Assembly: GCA_030627405.1 (NCBI GenBank)
Contig: DAOUSD010000001.1
Location: 1 to 54,907, forward strand
DNA: 54,907 nt
DNA from: Deltaproteobacteria bacterium
Lineage (GTDB): Bacteria > Desulfobacterota > Desulfobacteria > Desulfobacterales > ETH-SRB1
Direction: 5' to 3'
The notes under the pieces are model-generated. The model saw nothing but the letters and a program-made list of their open reading frames with translations, was not told the origin of the DNA and made no database searches. The position numbers were made by a program, and so were the translations under genes. Shown in pieces: positions 17,534 through 25,519 of the stretch. Numbering within the stretch: the stretch's first letter is position 1; every line of letters begins with the position of its first letter.

Positions 17534-17966
17534 TGTTCTCTTTTATATCTTTCAATACTCCTACCCACTCTTCAAGTAAAATATTTCCATCAATAGAATA
17601 TCCCTGCTTTCTTATCTGTGCCAACATCATAAAGAAGTCGCTATGATTGCTTTCTTCTTCTGTATTTTTTAAGTTTCTTAGTTCATAGTTAGTTATCCGT
17701 CCTTTTATCTTCTGTAATAGCTGCTCTGGATTATCACCTTTTATTCCAATCTCAGCCAATGCCTCGTAGCCTTCATCCATCCCAATGGTTGCTAATTGCA
17801 ATCCTGTATTCATTATCACAAGGTCACAATCCCACGCAACATCTTTCCTTTTAGTTTTAAGGAATATTTCAAAAGAGCTTTCATCGATTTCGCGGAAATA
17901 TCTTTCAACTATTTCCCTCCATCTATTTTTTTGATGCTCTGGCTTTGCCTCGCCCAGAAGATTCAT
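17508..17966 (-). CDS. Tail assembly chaperone, second frame
   Basis: The frame is open from 18236. The part after 17923 is clearly the unique coding portion and ends 26 bases inside the tape measure start. It may be made by a shift at the A7 run (17926-17932) to give a fusion with the preceding frame, or from ATG at 17966. It contains DVAWDCDLVIMNTGLQLATIG and a helical C-terminus. Location immediately before the tape measure is the standard chaperone position. Confidence 0.6.
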   Translation of the reverse strand: MNLLGEAKPEHQKNRWREIVERYFREIDESSFEIFLKTKRKDVAWDCDLVIMNTGLQLATIGMDEGYEALAEIGIKGDNPEQLLQKIKGRITNYELRNLKNTEEESNHSDFFMMLAQIRKQGYSIDGNILLEEWVGVLKDIKENNERNNSKE

Positions 17967-18303
17967 CGTTTTTACCCACTGATTGTTCAGTCGTTTTATT
18001 TCGGTTGCTAGTTCCTCTGGATTTGAGATCAGTAGATTTTGTTGACTTTTTACTACTTGATTCAGGTTTTTCTGAATCTGGTAATACATTTTTGCTTTTA
18101 TGGTCTCGAAACTTAATAATTTCGATAACTCCCCTTCCTCTGTCGACTGAATCTTTTTCCTCATAGTCATATAATCTACTGAAACCTCGTTGTGTCCATG
18201 TATGAAATTGAACATCCACTTCCATGTGAGCTGCAAACTTTATTGCTTTTTCTCGCATTACGTCTTTCTTCTGACGTTCTGTATTTCCACAATTACATCC
18301 CAT
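17923..18303 (-). CDS. Tail assembly chaperone, first frame (MGCNC-type), 126 aa
   Basis: It begins MGCNCGNTERQKK, a start I associate with a small protein of Bacteroidota tail modules. It continues into a Ser/Lys-rich low-complexity tail ending ASKK at the stop. The codons of that KK are the A7 slip run. It overlaps the following frame by at least 44 bases. By analogy with G/GT pairs it should bind the tape measure during tail assembly. Confidence 0.6.
   Translation of the reverse strand: MGCNCGNTERQKKDVMREKAIKFAAHMEVDVQFHTWTQRGFSRLYDYEEKDSVDRGRGVIEIIKFRDHKSKNVLPDSEKPESSSKKSTKSTDLKSRGTSNRNKTTEQSVGKNDESSGRGKARASKK
17926..17932 (-). promoter_or_regulatory. Candidate frameshift site A7
   Basis: Seven A residues on the minus strand lie immediately before the UAG of the first chaperone frame (GCA UCA AAA AAA UAG). 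The downstream frame is reached by a net +1 (or -2) shift, not -1. Runs of A at this point are typical slip sites. Independent initiation at 17966 remains possible. Confidence 0.45.
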
Positions 18304-18314
18304 AACTTAAATTT

Positions 18315-18776
18315 TTAGTAACCTAATTGCTGTCTTATTCCTATCATTAATTCTGGAAATATTTGCTCCCTAAACTCCGATAAGTTTTCCTTTGTAAGTC
18401 CAAAAATTAATTGACCACCATCCTTGCTGTGCTGTTCTTTAACTAGCCTTTCAAGATAATTAGTTTTGATATCAAAAGAATCCACGATTATATTGCCTTC
18501 CAAGTCAAAATCTATTACAATACCTTGTTGAAAATTACCATGCAAATGCAAATCATACTGCCCGTAGTCAGCCAATGTGCCAAGTATCTGCTTTTCGTCT
18601 GAATAAGATTTCCACTTTAATATTCCTAATATGCTACCATCAGATGCTTCCCCTAAAAGCTGCTGCATCTTAATATGACCTATCAGGCTTTCTTTCTTTT
18701 TGACAACAGCACGCTTAAACACTTCCGTAATGTCAATCTTCTTAAACTTCTCTAATTGTTGCTCTATCTTGTTCAT
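18315..18776 (-). CDS. Tail module protein, 153 aa
   Basis: A helical N-terminus (MNKIEQQLEKFKKIDITEVF) is followed by a beta-rich centre. It sits between tail tube and chaperone genes and could be a tail completion or neck component. No family motif is recognised. Confidence 0.6.
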   Translation of the reverse strand: MNKIEQQLEKFKKIDITEVFKRAVVKKKESLIGHIKMQQLLGEASDGSILGILKWKSYSDEKQILGTLADYGQYDLHLHGNFQQGIVIDFDLEGNIIVDSFDIKTNYLERLVKEQHSKDGGQLIFGLTKENLSEFREQIFPELMIGIRQQLGY

Positions 18777-18809
18777 TGAAAAGAAAGGGGTATTTTACGC
18801 CCCTTTATT

Positions 18810-19667
18810 TTATATTCCTGAAGCTACTGCACCACTCGATATTACCATCACCGTATCAGTTCTGTCAACAGGAGATGCTAGGTCAACATCACCAGCCATT
18901 CCGACACCTGTAATAGTGTACTGTCCTCTGACACTTGCACTCTCAACAGCCGAACTTACCGTTCCTGTTGCTATTGTCCAATCAGCAGATGTTAATCCTA
19001 ATCCGCTAATCTGCTTAGACTGACCGCCACAATCGGCTGCTATGTCAACTACTATTGTAGTAGCTGTTGCTCCGGCAGAAACAGTTAATGTAACCTCAGT
19101 TAATCCATCAACATCAGCTAAGTCCCATGCCATTTTACGAGAGTAATCATATTCGTTTAGGTCTTTGTCTGACACCAAATCAACGACTACTTTAACCATT
19201 TCCCTGTCGCTCATTGTAGGCAATGTTGCCTTTTCAATGTTTACGTCTGCGATGCGAAGCGGAATAACATTTGTTCCTGCATCAATAGTGCGTCCTCTTA
19301 TTACGTCACCATAATACATATATAATCCCTGTTGAAATCCACGGAAATTAAGCAATTGCTTTTTAACGCATTCGTTTAAGTCGAAGTGAGCAGAAAAGCG
19401 ATAATCACCTTGTTCCATTAGTTTCCTTGATCCATCGTCATAATCATGATAAGTTGGCTCAGTAGATAAATCCTCAAAGCCTTTCATGTTATGTAATGGG
19501 AATATCTGCTGTGCCTGAACAGCGTCCTCCATCGTTGCTTGCAATAGAAAATTTGCAGCAGTTGATGTGTTCCCGTCTATTGCAAAGCCCAATCCGGTAG
19601 GCTTACCGAATCTGCTGTTCTTGTCGCAATAGTTCTGTCCTGTGTAACCTGTAGTATCACATGCCAT
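18810..19667 (-). CDS. Major tail tube protein, 285 aa
   Basis: This is the probable tube subunit. It lies between the tail terminator and the chaperone/tape measure genes, the conserved tube position. Residues 1-190 form the likely tube fold. Residues about 195-285 (EVTLTVSAGATATTIVV onward) look like an appended Ig-like surface domain, frequent on tail tubes. It has a 23-base spacer to the next gene. Confidence 0.75.
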   Translation of the reverse strand: MACDTTGYTGQNYCDKNSRFGKPTGLGFAIDGNTSTAANFLLQATMEDAVQAQQIFPLHNMKGFEDLSTEPTYHDYDDGSRKLMEQGDYRFSAHFDLNECVKKQLLNFRGFQQGLYMYYGDVIRGRTIDAGTNVIPLRIADVNIEKATLPTMSDREMVKVVVDLVSDKDLNEYDYSRKMAWDLADVDGLTEVTLTVSAGATATTIVVDIAADCGGQSKQISGLGLTSADWTIATGTVSSAVESASVRGQYTITGVGMAGDVDLASPVDRTDTVMVISSGAVASGI

Positions 19668-19671
19668 AATA

Positions 19672-20211
19672 TTAACAATTATTGTATTTTTTAATTTTTA
19701 AATCTTTAAATCGTATCTCAATAGCATCCAGGTGATCATTGAATATCGACCCATCAACTCCGTACACTGCTTCTTTACCCCAAAAAACTCTGTCGAATTT
19801 AGAATACTCAATGTCTTCAATCGAAGTAACGTCGAAATAATCACTCTTAGCTATGCTGGCCAATAAGTACTGCCAAATAGGATAAAGAATAGGCTTAAAT
19901 GAATATTGATAACGCAAATCACTAGTATAATTCTGATTAGTGTCAGTAACAATAACAATTTTTACTTCTGGGATGGTGTACTCAAACACGCCCCTGCCAG
20001 CAGATTGTTCCTCAAAGTCTTGGATCAATATAATCAAAGGATACTTCTTTTCTTTTTCAGAATCGTCAGTATCTTTAATCGTAAGCCGTTTTAGAATGTC
20101 CAGAATGTGACCATACATATAATAAGGCTTTTCCTCACTATTATAAAGTAACTTAACGTTATCTACAACGCTTCCAAGAACATCTACGAAATATCTGCTA
20201 TCAATTGTCAT
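19672..20211 (-). CDS. Tail terminator / completion protein candidate, 179 aa
   Basis: This alpha/beta protein with a strand-rich centre (YTIPEVKIVIVTDTNQNY) is encoded just before the tube gene, where siphophages place the tail terminator. It overlaps the connector gene by four bases. No signature residues are known to me, so the call is positional. Confidence 0.55.
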   Translation of the reverse strand: MTIDSRYFVDVLGSVVDNVKLLYNSEEKPYYMYGHILDILKRLTIKDTDDSEKEKKYPLIILIQDFEEQSAGRGVFEYTIPEVKIVIVTDTNQNYTSDLRYQYSFKPILYPIWQYLLASIAKSDYFDVTSIEDIEYSKFDRVFWGKEAVYGVDGSIFNDHLDAIEIRFKDLKIKKYNNC

Positions 20212-20819
20212 ATTCCAAATGCGTTAATCTTCCATAGAGGGGCGAAAACCCAATCTTCATAATCAGTTAAATTCGCCAATAGGAAATTAAATAAACTTGG
20301 TTCTGCGTTAATATGGGAGTAATTGCCATTATCAAGGAAAAAATCAGGATATCTTTTATAGTATCTGTTTTGTTTCCCATGAATATTTGCCAAATCATTC
20401 CATACACTAACCATTTTTACTATTGCCGAATGAGCGACTGAATTTTCACCCTTTCCTTTTCTCTCTCCTAAACCTGAATTGAAACTTTCAACATTCACTC
20501 TATTCTTATAGTATATATAATTTGCTATCGGTGAAATCTTTTCATCATTCACTAATCCTTCCCATTTAGTATTTATAGTTCTACCATTGTACTCAAATGA
20601 GAATTCTGCACCGTTAATCAACTCATTATAATTAGTGTACACACTAGCGTCTATTTCTGCCTGAACAGCTTTCCATAGCGTGTATCCAAGTAATAATTTT
20701 AGATATTCCGGTTCATACCTTACTATTGCAGCGATTAATGGTGCTTTTAGTTCAGCTGTTGAACCAAATGGCACATTAATGTCGCGAACAAAATAACTTG
20801 TATCAATCAGGTTTGCCAT
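20208..20819 (-). CDS. Head-tail connector protein, 203 aa
   Basis: This helical protein shows the pattern of Bacteroidota connector proteins (neck adaptor, gp6-like function): helical N-terminus, aromatic-rich central part (NYIYYKNRVNVESF), Trp-rich C-terminus. It is encoded between the capsid and tail terminator genes. The product would sit under the portal. Confidence 0.6.
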   Translation of the reverse strand: MANLIDTSYFVRDINVPFGSTAELKAPLIAAIVRYEPEYLKLLLGYTLWKAVQAEIDASVYTNYNELINGAEFSFEYNGRTINTKWEGLVNDEKISPIANYIYYKNRVNVESFNSGLGERKGKGENSVAHSAIVKMVSVWNDLANIHGKQNRYYKRYPDFFLDNGNYSHINAEPSLFNFLLANLTDYEDWVFAPLWKINAFGI

Positions 20820-20825
20820 TACTTA

Positions 20826-21104
20826 TTATTCTATTCCAAGTTCTTTTCTGCGGTCTACCAAAACTGAGATAACGCCTTTCCTTTCATCAGAATCAAATTG
20901 CTTCAATTCTTCATGGTCGGTTATGGCATTAATCAATTTAGCTGTTTCTTTAACGTTAATCGGAGGCTCTGGGTCAATAACAACTGAATTGGAACGTTTT
21001 TTCTTTACGATAAAAGCATCCAACTCTTTGTTGTCAATCTCCAATTTCTCACAGATCAATCCAACAGCTAACCTAAACCTACGTGTTCCTCTAATATTTA
21101 CCAT
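20826..21104 (-). CDS. Small capsid-region protein, 92 aa
   Basis: A basic N-terminus (MVNIRGTRRFRLAVGL) and charged helical C-terminus are seen. It lies between an exported capsid-region protein and the connector. No recognised family; a minor head or chaperone protein is possible. Confidence 0.55.
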   Translation of the reverse strand: MVNIRGTRRFRLAVGLICEKLEIDNKELDAFIVKKKRSNSVVIDPEPPINVKETAKLINAITDHEELKQFDSDERKGVISVLVDRRKELGIE

Positions 21105-21106
21105 AA

Positions 21107-21574
21107 TTAATTTCGTTTAGTATAAATATAAACCTTCGGAATCGTAACAGCAGTACCAGTTTGCAGATAAATTAACTTGTAATAAGGATATAGGTAGTTA
21201 TCTAAACTAATTACTTCAGTATCCATTGCATCGGCCGTCAAACTAGTCACTGTTATAGTGTCTCCATTTGCCTGATAATTAACACCATCAATAGAGTTAT
21301 AACCTATAATAGTACCACCCGCAGTGCCAGAAACAAAATCAGAATATAATTTAATTGTGAAATCCTGAGTTTGCCCATATCTGGATGATGATTTTACCCT
21401 ATAGACAAAATTTAGAGTATCGGCATTTGTCAAAGTATCCAATGTTGTTCCCCAGATATATTTATACGACTGAGATGAAATAGTAGCGTCAGGAGTAACC
21501 TCCGTTGGAGTAGTCTGTGCATTTGCTACAAAAACACTAACTACTAATGCTAAAATAAATAATAATTTTTTCAT
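21107..21574 (-). CDS. Capsid-region protein with signal peptide, 155 aa
   Basis: The signal peptide MKKLLFILALVVSVFVANAQ precedes a beta-rich, Thr-rich domain. It is encoded directly after the major capsid gene, where head decoration proteins are often found. An exported product here is unexpected for a capsid protein. Possible roles are decoration, host-surface modification or a periplasmic function. Confidence 0.65.
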   Translation of the reverse strand: MKKLLFILALVVSVFVANAQTTPTEVTPDATISSQSYKYIWGTTLDTLTNADTLNFVYRVKSSSRYGQTQDFTIKLYSDFVSGTAGGTIIGYNSIDGVNYQANGDTITVTSLTADAMDTEVISLDNYLYPYYKLIYLQTGTAVTIPKVYIYTKRN

Positions 21575-21576
21575 GA

Positions 21577-22995
21577 TTATACTCCTTTATCAATTGTGTT
21601 AATATCGGCAGTTGGATTTGTTGAAACAACAATTCCGGCAGGTTTTCCAACTCCAAATGCAGCTCTCATTTCAAATACAATAGTACGCATACCTTCAGTA
21701 AGGTCAGAACCATCCAAGCCAATTTCGAAGTTAATATCCTCACGGATACCAATTTCAGCAGCTTCGTTCCACATTACGGTTACTTTAGAAGTGGTCGGTA
21801 TTTTGTTTTTGATAACAGCTAATCCGTGTACACGTACAAGATTACCCATAGTATCATAAACAATACCGCGAGCTTGCAAGTAGTTTTCATCCAGGTCTTT
21901 TAACCCTTCGATTTCATCTATCTGAGTAGGATGAAGAACAACAGCATTAACATCTTGATCTGCATTGTAAGCTTGTAGCCTCATTTTGCGAATCAAGTCT
22001 ACAATGTTAGCAGCCTCTACGGTATTTTCAAAAGTAGCAGCTACAAAAGCTGTGTAATTACCGGCAACATACATACCTTTAATATCGGTTGAATTATCTC
22101 CTGTTGCAGAGAAAATCCTTGTATCCAAAGTTGTCAAAATTTTGTCCGGTGCGATACGGTTCAATTTGCTAACTAAACGGTCAATATCTGCCAGATTCTC
22201 TTTCGATACTCTAAAGTGAGTAGCAATAGTGAATACTTTAAATTCAAGAGTTTTGAATTTCAATGAAGATTTTCCACTTGCAGTACCGTCTGCCGCCTTC
22301 AGTGCAGATCCATCAAAGTAAGTGTACTCAACAAGAACACCCATGTACTTGTCTACAATTGGGTCAGTTGGCAAGAATTGAATAGCATGAGTATCTTTCG
22401 TAAGATCGATAAGCACATCACGCATTTTGTAATCGGTCAAGAAACCAATATTTACACCTGGGTCTTGTCCGGGAGTCAAAGTTAATGCAGTGGTCATGTC
22501 AATAGCAGCTTTTAAGGAAATCTTTGTGCTGTTATTGTCATATCCTTTCATCATTTTGGCTTTCTTCCCGCGAGTTGCATCCACAACATATTCTTCAATA
22601 TGTCCAGCACCTTTTAAGGCATCATACAGCAATGTACCAAAGCCTTTTTTACCTTCTTTTTGCTCCAATTTGCCACCCTTCATCTCTTTAATTTCGAGTT
22701 GTGACTTTTTAAGGTCGTCCTGAACTTTTGCAAGATCGTCACTTACTTTCTTTAATTCAGCATTGGTAAAATCTTTCGATTTTTTCTCCAACTTCTCAAG
22801 CTCTGCATCTACTTCTGTTTTTGTCATTTTGCCAGCAGCAGCCTCAGTGGCAATCCTCTTGTACTCATCCTTGAATGAATCAAGTTGAGACTTGTTCCTA
22901 TCAGATGTATAAGCCGCCAATTCCCCAGTTGATAAACCTTTTACTTGTTCATCATTGAGTTCAATAAACTTACCATCCTTCATCCAAATTTTCAT
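21577..22995 (-). CDS. Major capsid protein, HK97 fold, 472 aa
   Basis: The N-terminal 110 residues are charged, coiled-coil scaffold-like sequence (delta domain) that the protease should remove. The remainder shows the HK97-type pattern, with an E-loop/P-domain region around 215-270 and a C-terminal strand region (FEMRAAFGVG) near 445. It is encoded next to the protease and portal, as in HK97-type phages. Confidence 0.9.
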   Translation of the reverse strand: MKIWMKDGKFIELNDEQVKGLSTGELAAYTSDRNKSQLDSFKDEYKRIATEAAAGKMTKTEVDAELEKLEKKSKDFTNAELKKVSDDLAKVQDDLKKSQLEIKEMKGGKLEQKEGKKGFGTLLYDALKGAGHIEEYVVDATRGKKAKMMKGYDNNSTKISLKAAIDMTTALTLTPGQDPGVNIGFLTDYKMRDVLIDLTKDTHAIQFLPTDPIVDKYMGVLVEYTYFDGSALKAADGTASGKSSLKFKTLEFKVFTIATHFRVSKENLADIDRLVSKLNRIAPDKILTTLDTRIFSATGDNSTDIKGMYVAGNYTAFVAATFENTVEAANIVDLIRKMRLQAYNADQDVNAVVLHPTQIDEIEGLKDLDENYLQARGIVYDTMGNLVRVHGLAVIKNKIPTTSKVTVMWNEAAEIGIREDINFEIGLDGSDLTEGMRTIVFEMRAAFGVGKPAGIVVSTNPTADINTIDKGV

Positions 22996-22998
22996 ATT

Positions 22999-23835
22999 TT
23001 AATTTTTTAAAAGTGATAAATAAAAATTTCTTTTCTCGTTTTGAGTGTCCTGTTTTGACGGCTCGGTATCCTGTTTGTGAGTGTCCTGTTTTGACGGCTC
23101 ACTTTTGTTATTTTCTAATGTAGGTGTCACAAAATTGCTACCCATTGGAACCGCACTGCCTTCAATTGCCTTAGCTTCCAAAACATACCAAAAATATCCT
23201 AGTTTTTCGGCAGTGTCCTTATTGGCTATGTCTGGATAGTATTTGTTCCATGCTTCGAATTCATTTGGGTAATCTTCGTTATTGATAGCCAGGTCATACT
23301 TAATGTAACGCATTCCTACCGAATGATTTTTAACCCATCCATTCGCGTATTGATTAAACATTTCTTCATTACGCTTCTTTTCGATTGTAGATTCAAAAAC
23401 TAAAGCCTGCGTTTTGCCTTCAAAGTTATAACCAAGCTCTGACCAAGAATAATCTTTTGTGTAAGCCTTTAGATTTTTACCATCTGAAATAATACTTGAA
23501 AATGCCATTCTATGCTCCTGCAAGTGCATTATACTTTTGTTTTCACTTAGGCTTTTTTTCCAAATACCCCTAATATGAACATCAGAATGCGAATCCATCA
23601 AATTAGTTGTATTGATAATTACAATTACTTTAATTTCATCCATATTACTGGCATCAAAAGACTCATTAGCCTTGGCAGCATCTTCTTTTGACCTTACAAT
23701 TGTTGGAGAAAAAGAAATACAGTCGGCTTTTTTTAGCTCAGCCATTTTTTGTGCTGCTAAACTATTCTTGTTTTTGTATAAAAACTTAAATAGCTCTTCT
23801 TTTGTTTTGAATTTATCTTCGTCAAATAGTTCCAT
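22999..23835 (-). CDS. Prohead protease, 278 aa
   Basis: This processes the capsid delta domain during head maturation. The serine-protease pattern of the HK97 family is visible: a His in LQEHRMAF (about residue 105) and NHSVGMRY (about residue 170) carrying the Ser. The C-terminal tail contains an imperfect repeat of EPSKQDT encoded by near-identical DNA, likely a flexible, variable tail. It is followed three bases later by the capsid gene. Confidence 0.8.
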   Translation of the reverse strand: MELFDEDKFKTKEELFKFLYKNKNSLAAQKMAELKKADCISFSPTIVRSKEDAAKANESFDASNMDEIKVIVIINTTNLMDSHSDVHIRGIWKKSLSENKSIMHLQEHRMAFSSIISDGKNLKAYTKDYSWSELGYNFEGKTQALVFESTIEKKRNEEMFNQYANGWVKNHSVGMRYIKYDLAINNEDYPNEFEAWNKYYPDIANKDTAEKLGYFWYVLEAKAIEGSAVPMGSNFVTPTLENNKSEPSKQDTHKQDTEPSKQDTQNEKRNFYLSLLKN

Positions 23836-23839
23836 GACG

Positions 23840-23959
23840 TTATTTTTTAATTATTTCGTTCCGGTCAATTTTATCCTGTTTCATTTTGCGAAGTTTTTCA
23901 ATTTCTTTTTTATCAAACTTCTTCCCTTTGCCTGTTTCGGTATCATTATCCGTTTTCAT
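23840..23959 (-). CDS. Small basic protein, 39 aa
   Basis: ATG at 23959 lies inside the end of the portal gene and the stop at 23840-23842 is four bases from the protease start. It is highly charged (KKFDKKEIEKLRKMKQDK) and likely helical. Tight coupling on both sides supports real translation; function unknown. Confidence 0.5.
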   Translation of the reverse strand: MKTDNDTETGKGKKFDKKEIEKLRKMKQDKIDRNEIIKK

Positions 23960-25358
23960 CAGTATTTGAATTTAAAGTATAATTACCTTTTATTTTGAAA
24001 ATATCTTCATCTGACATTTCGGTAATTCGTATTTTAGCCCAAGGTTTATCAATAGCTGCTACGCCTAGTGCCTGTAGCCAGTAATTATAAGTTGTAGCTC
24101 CCGAAAAGAACAATTCTTTCTGAACTGTATTTATATTCTTATTAATTTCTGAACGGTCTTTTACATTTTCTTGTAGAACAGGAATATGATCAAAACTAAC
24201 AATGTATTCATAATTGAAATCCCTACATTTTAACCAGTTGTTGATGTCCTCCCATCTATCATTCTCTTCTGGGATCGTAGTATTTTGGTACATCCTGCGC
24301 TCAGAACTTTCCTGATTCTCAAATGTAGCTCCTTTCATGTACAGCTTAACAAGTACTTCTGGGACTCCATATCTTTCAGCTACTATCATGCCATCTGATG
24401 CTATTTCATTTAAAAGACCAAGTTTTCTTACGTCCTGATCAATATTATGAACAGCAATATTCTGACGAGTAACCATGAATTGCTTTTGGCCTTTCATGAA
24501 TCCATAACCTTCCGGGCCTGTCAAATCTTCCTGGACTTCTTTCTTTTCATCATCATCCATTGGGATAGCACCAAGATTGCCATCCTTACTTGCATTGGAG
24601 ATAATTGCTCTCATGCCACGATCAGATGCAATCGCATTTCTACTCTCGTAAGCTATTTTAATATTAGACAAAGGCCATGTAAGAGAGACTTGACGAGATT
24701 CACCTAATATCAAATCATCGGTTGATCTTAATCTTACATTCGGCTCCTTCCGGTGAAGTATTTCATTTGTAGAAAAATCTTTCTTATACGTTCCCCACTG
24801 CCATTCCCATCCTTTTAGAATAGAATCAAGACTTGCAGCATCAAAATATTTTCCGGTTATTGACGGCTTCATATATTGTGGCCACACCCCCCACATATAA
24901 GCAATGTCTTTAATATTTACATCATTAGTTACGCTATTACCGTAAATGTAGGCATTCCCGAAAACATCTTTAAAAATAGATGCTAATGAAAGAAATTCTT
25001 TTGTAGATTGAAGTGGGTTTGGATTATTTTTTAGCCGGAACATAGATCTTAGAATCGCATCGCTTGATTTGCTTTTCTTAAAATCTTTATCAGTGATTAT
25101 TTCGCCTGTTATAATGTTTCTTACACTGACAGTTGCATTTGCAGAATAATCAGCCTTGATATTAATAACAGACGACAAGACTGGATTTATTCGATATTCA
25201 TTTTCTAATGCAGTGTAGTTATTAAGAGTAGTGAATCTGGCATTTCCACCCATTAAGGCAGTGGCCATATTTGTCAATGAAATGTTAGGAACAGACTTCG
25301 AAATCGTTCCACCAATTAATTTTTGAGCACCCCAGAGCTTAATCCTATCAAAAGCCAT
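23946..25358 (-). CDS. Portal protein, 470 aa
   Basis: This is the dodecameric DNA gate of the capsid. It lies between the large terminase and the protease and has the length of HK97-type portals. Typical blocks are seen, such as the early RINPVLSSVINIKAD segment and a later YGVPEVLVKL. It has its own strong promoter-like sequence just upstream (25380-25410). Confidence 0.9.
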   Translation of the reverse strand: MAFDRIKLWGAQKLIGGTISKSVPNISLTNMATALMGGNARFTTLNNYTALENEYRINPVLSSVINIKADYSANATVSVRNIITGEIITDKDFKKSKSSDAILRSMFRLKNNPNPLQSTKEFLSLASIFKDVFGNAYIYGNSVTNDVNIKDIAYMWGVWPQYMKPSITGKYFDAASLDSILKGWEWQWGTYKKDFSTNEILHRKEPNVRLRSTDDLILGESRQVSLTWPLSNIKIAYESRNAIASDRGMRAIISNASKDGNLGAIPMDDDEKKEVQEDLTGPEGYGFMKGQKQFMVTRQNIAVHNIDQDVRKLGLLNEIASDGMIVAERYGVPEVLVKLYMKGATFENQESSERRMYQNTTIPEENDRWEDINNWLKCRDFNYEYIVSFDHIPVLQENVKDRSEINKNINTVQKELFFSGATTYNYWLQALGVAAIDKPWAKIRITEMSDEDIFKIKGNYTLNSNTDENG

Positions 25359-25379
25359 TGATATTATTTATGGTTTGCA

Positions 25380-25410
25380 CAAAGTTATAGATAAAATCGA
25401 ATTATGCAAA
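25380..25410 (-). promoter_or_regulatory. Bacteroidota-type promoter for the portal operon
   Basis: Read leftward it is TTTG, 19 bases, TAACTTTG, matching the TTTG/TAnnTTTG consensus. The predicted start site is a few bases before the portal ATG at 25358. The surrounding sequence holds two further GATAAAATC/GATTTTATC copies (25388-25459), possibly an operator. Confidence 0.7.
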
Positions 25411-25519
25411 ATCTATCATAAATAAAATTGAATAGATAAAATCTATCAGTTTTCACAAAAAGAAAGAGAGAATCTATTGACTCCCTCTTTTGCTTCATTT
25501 TTAATGTGATTTTATGGTT

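Noticed and set aside
18000..18236. Upstream extension of the second chaperone frame from 18236
   Set aside because: It fully overlaps the first chaperone frame and its start has no better context; the part after 17966 explains the coding signal.
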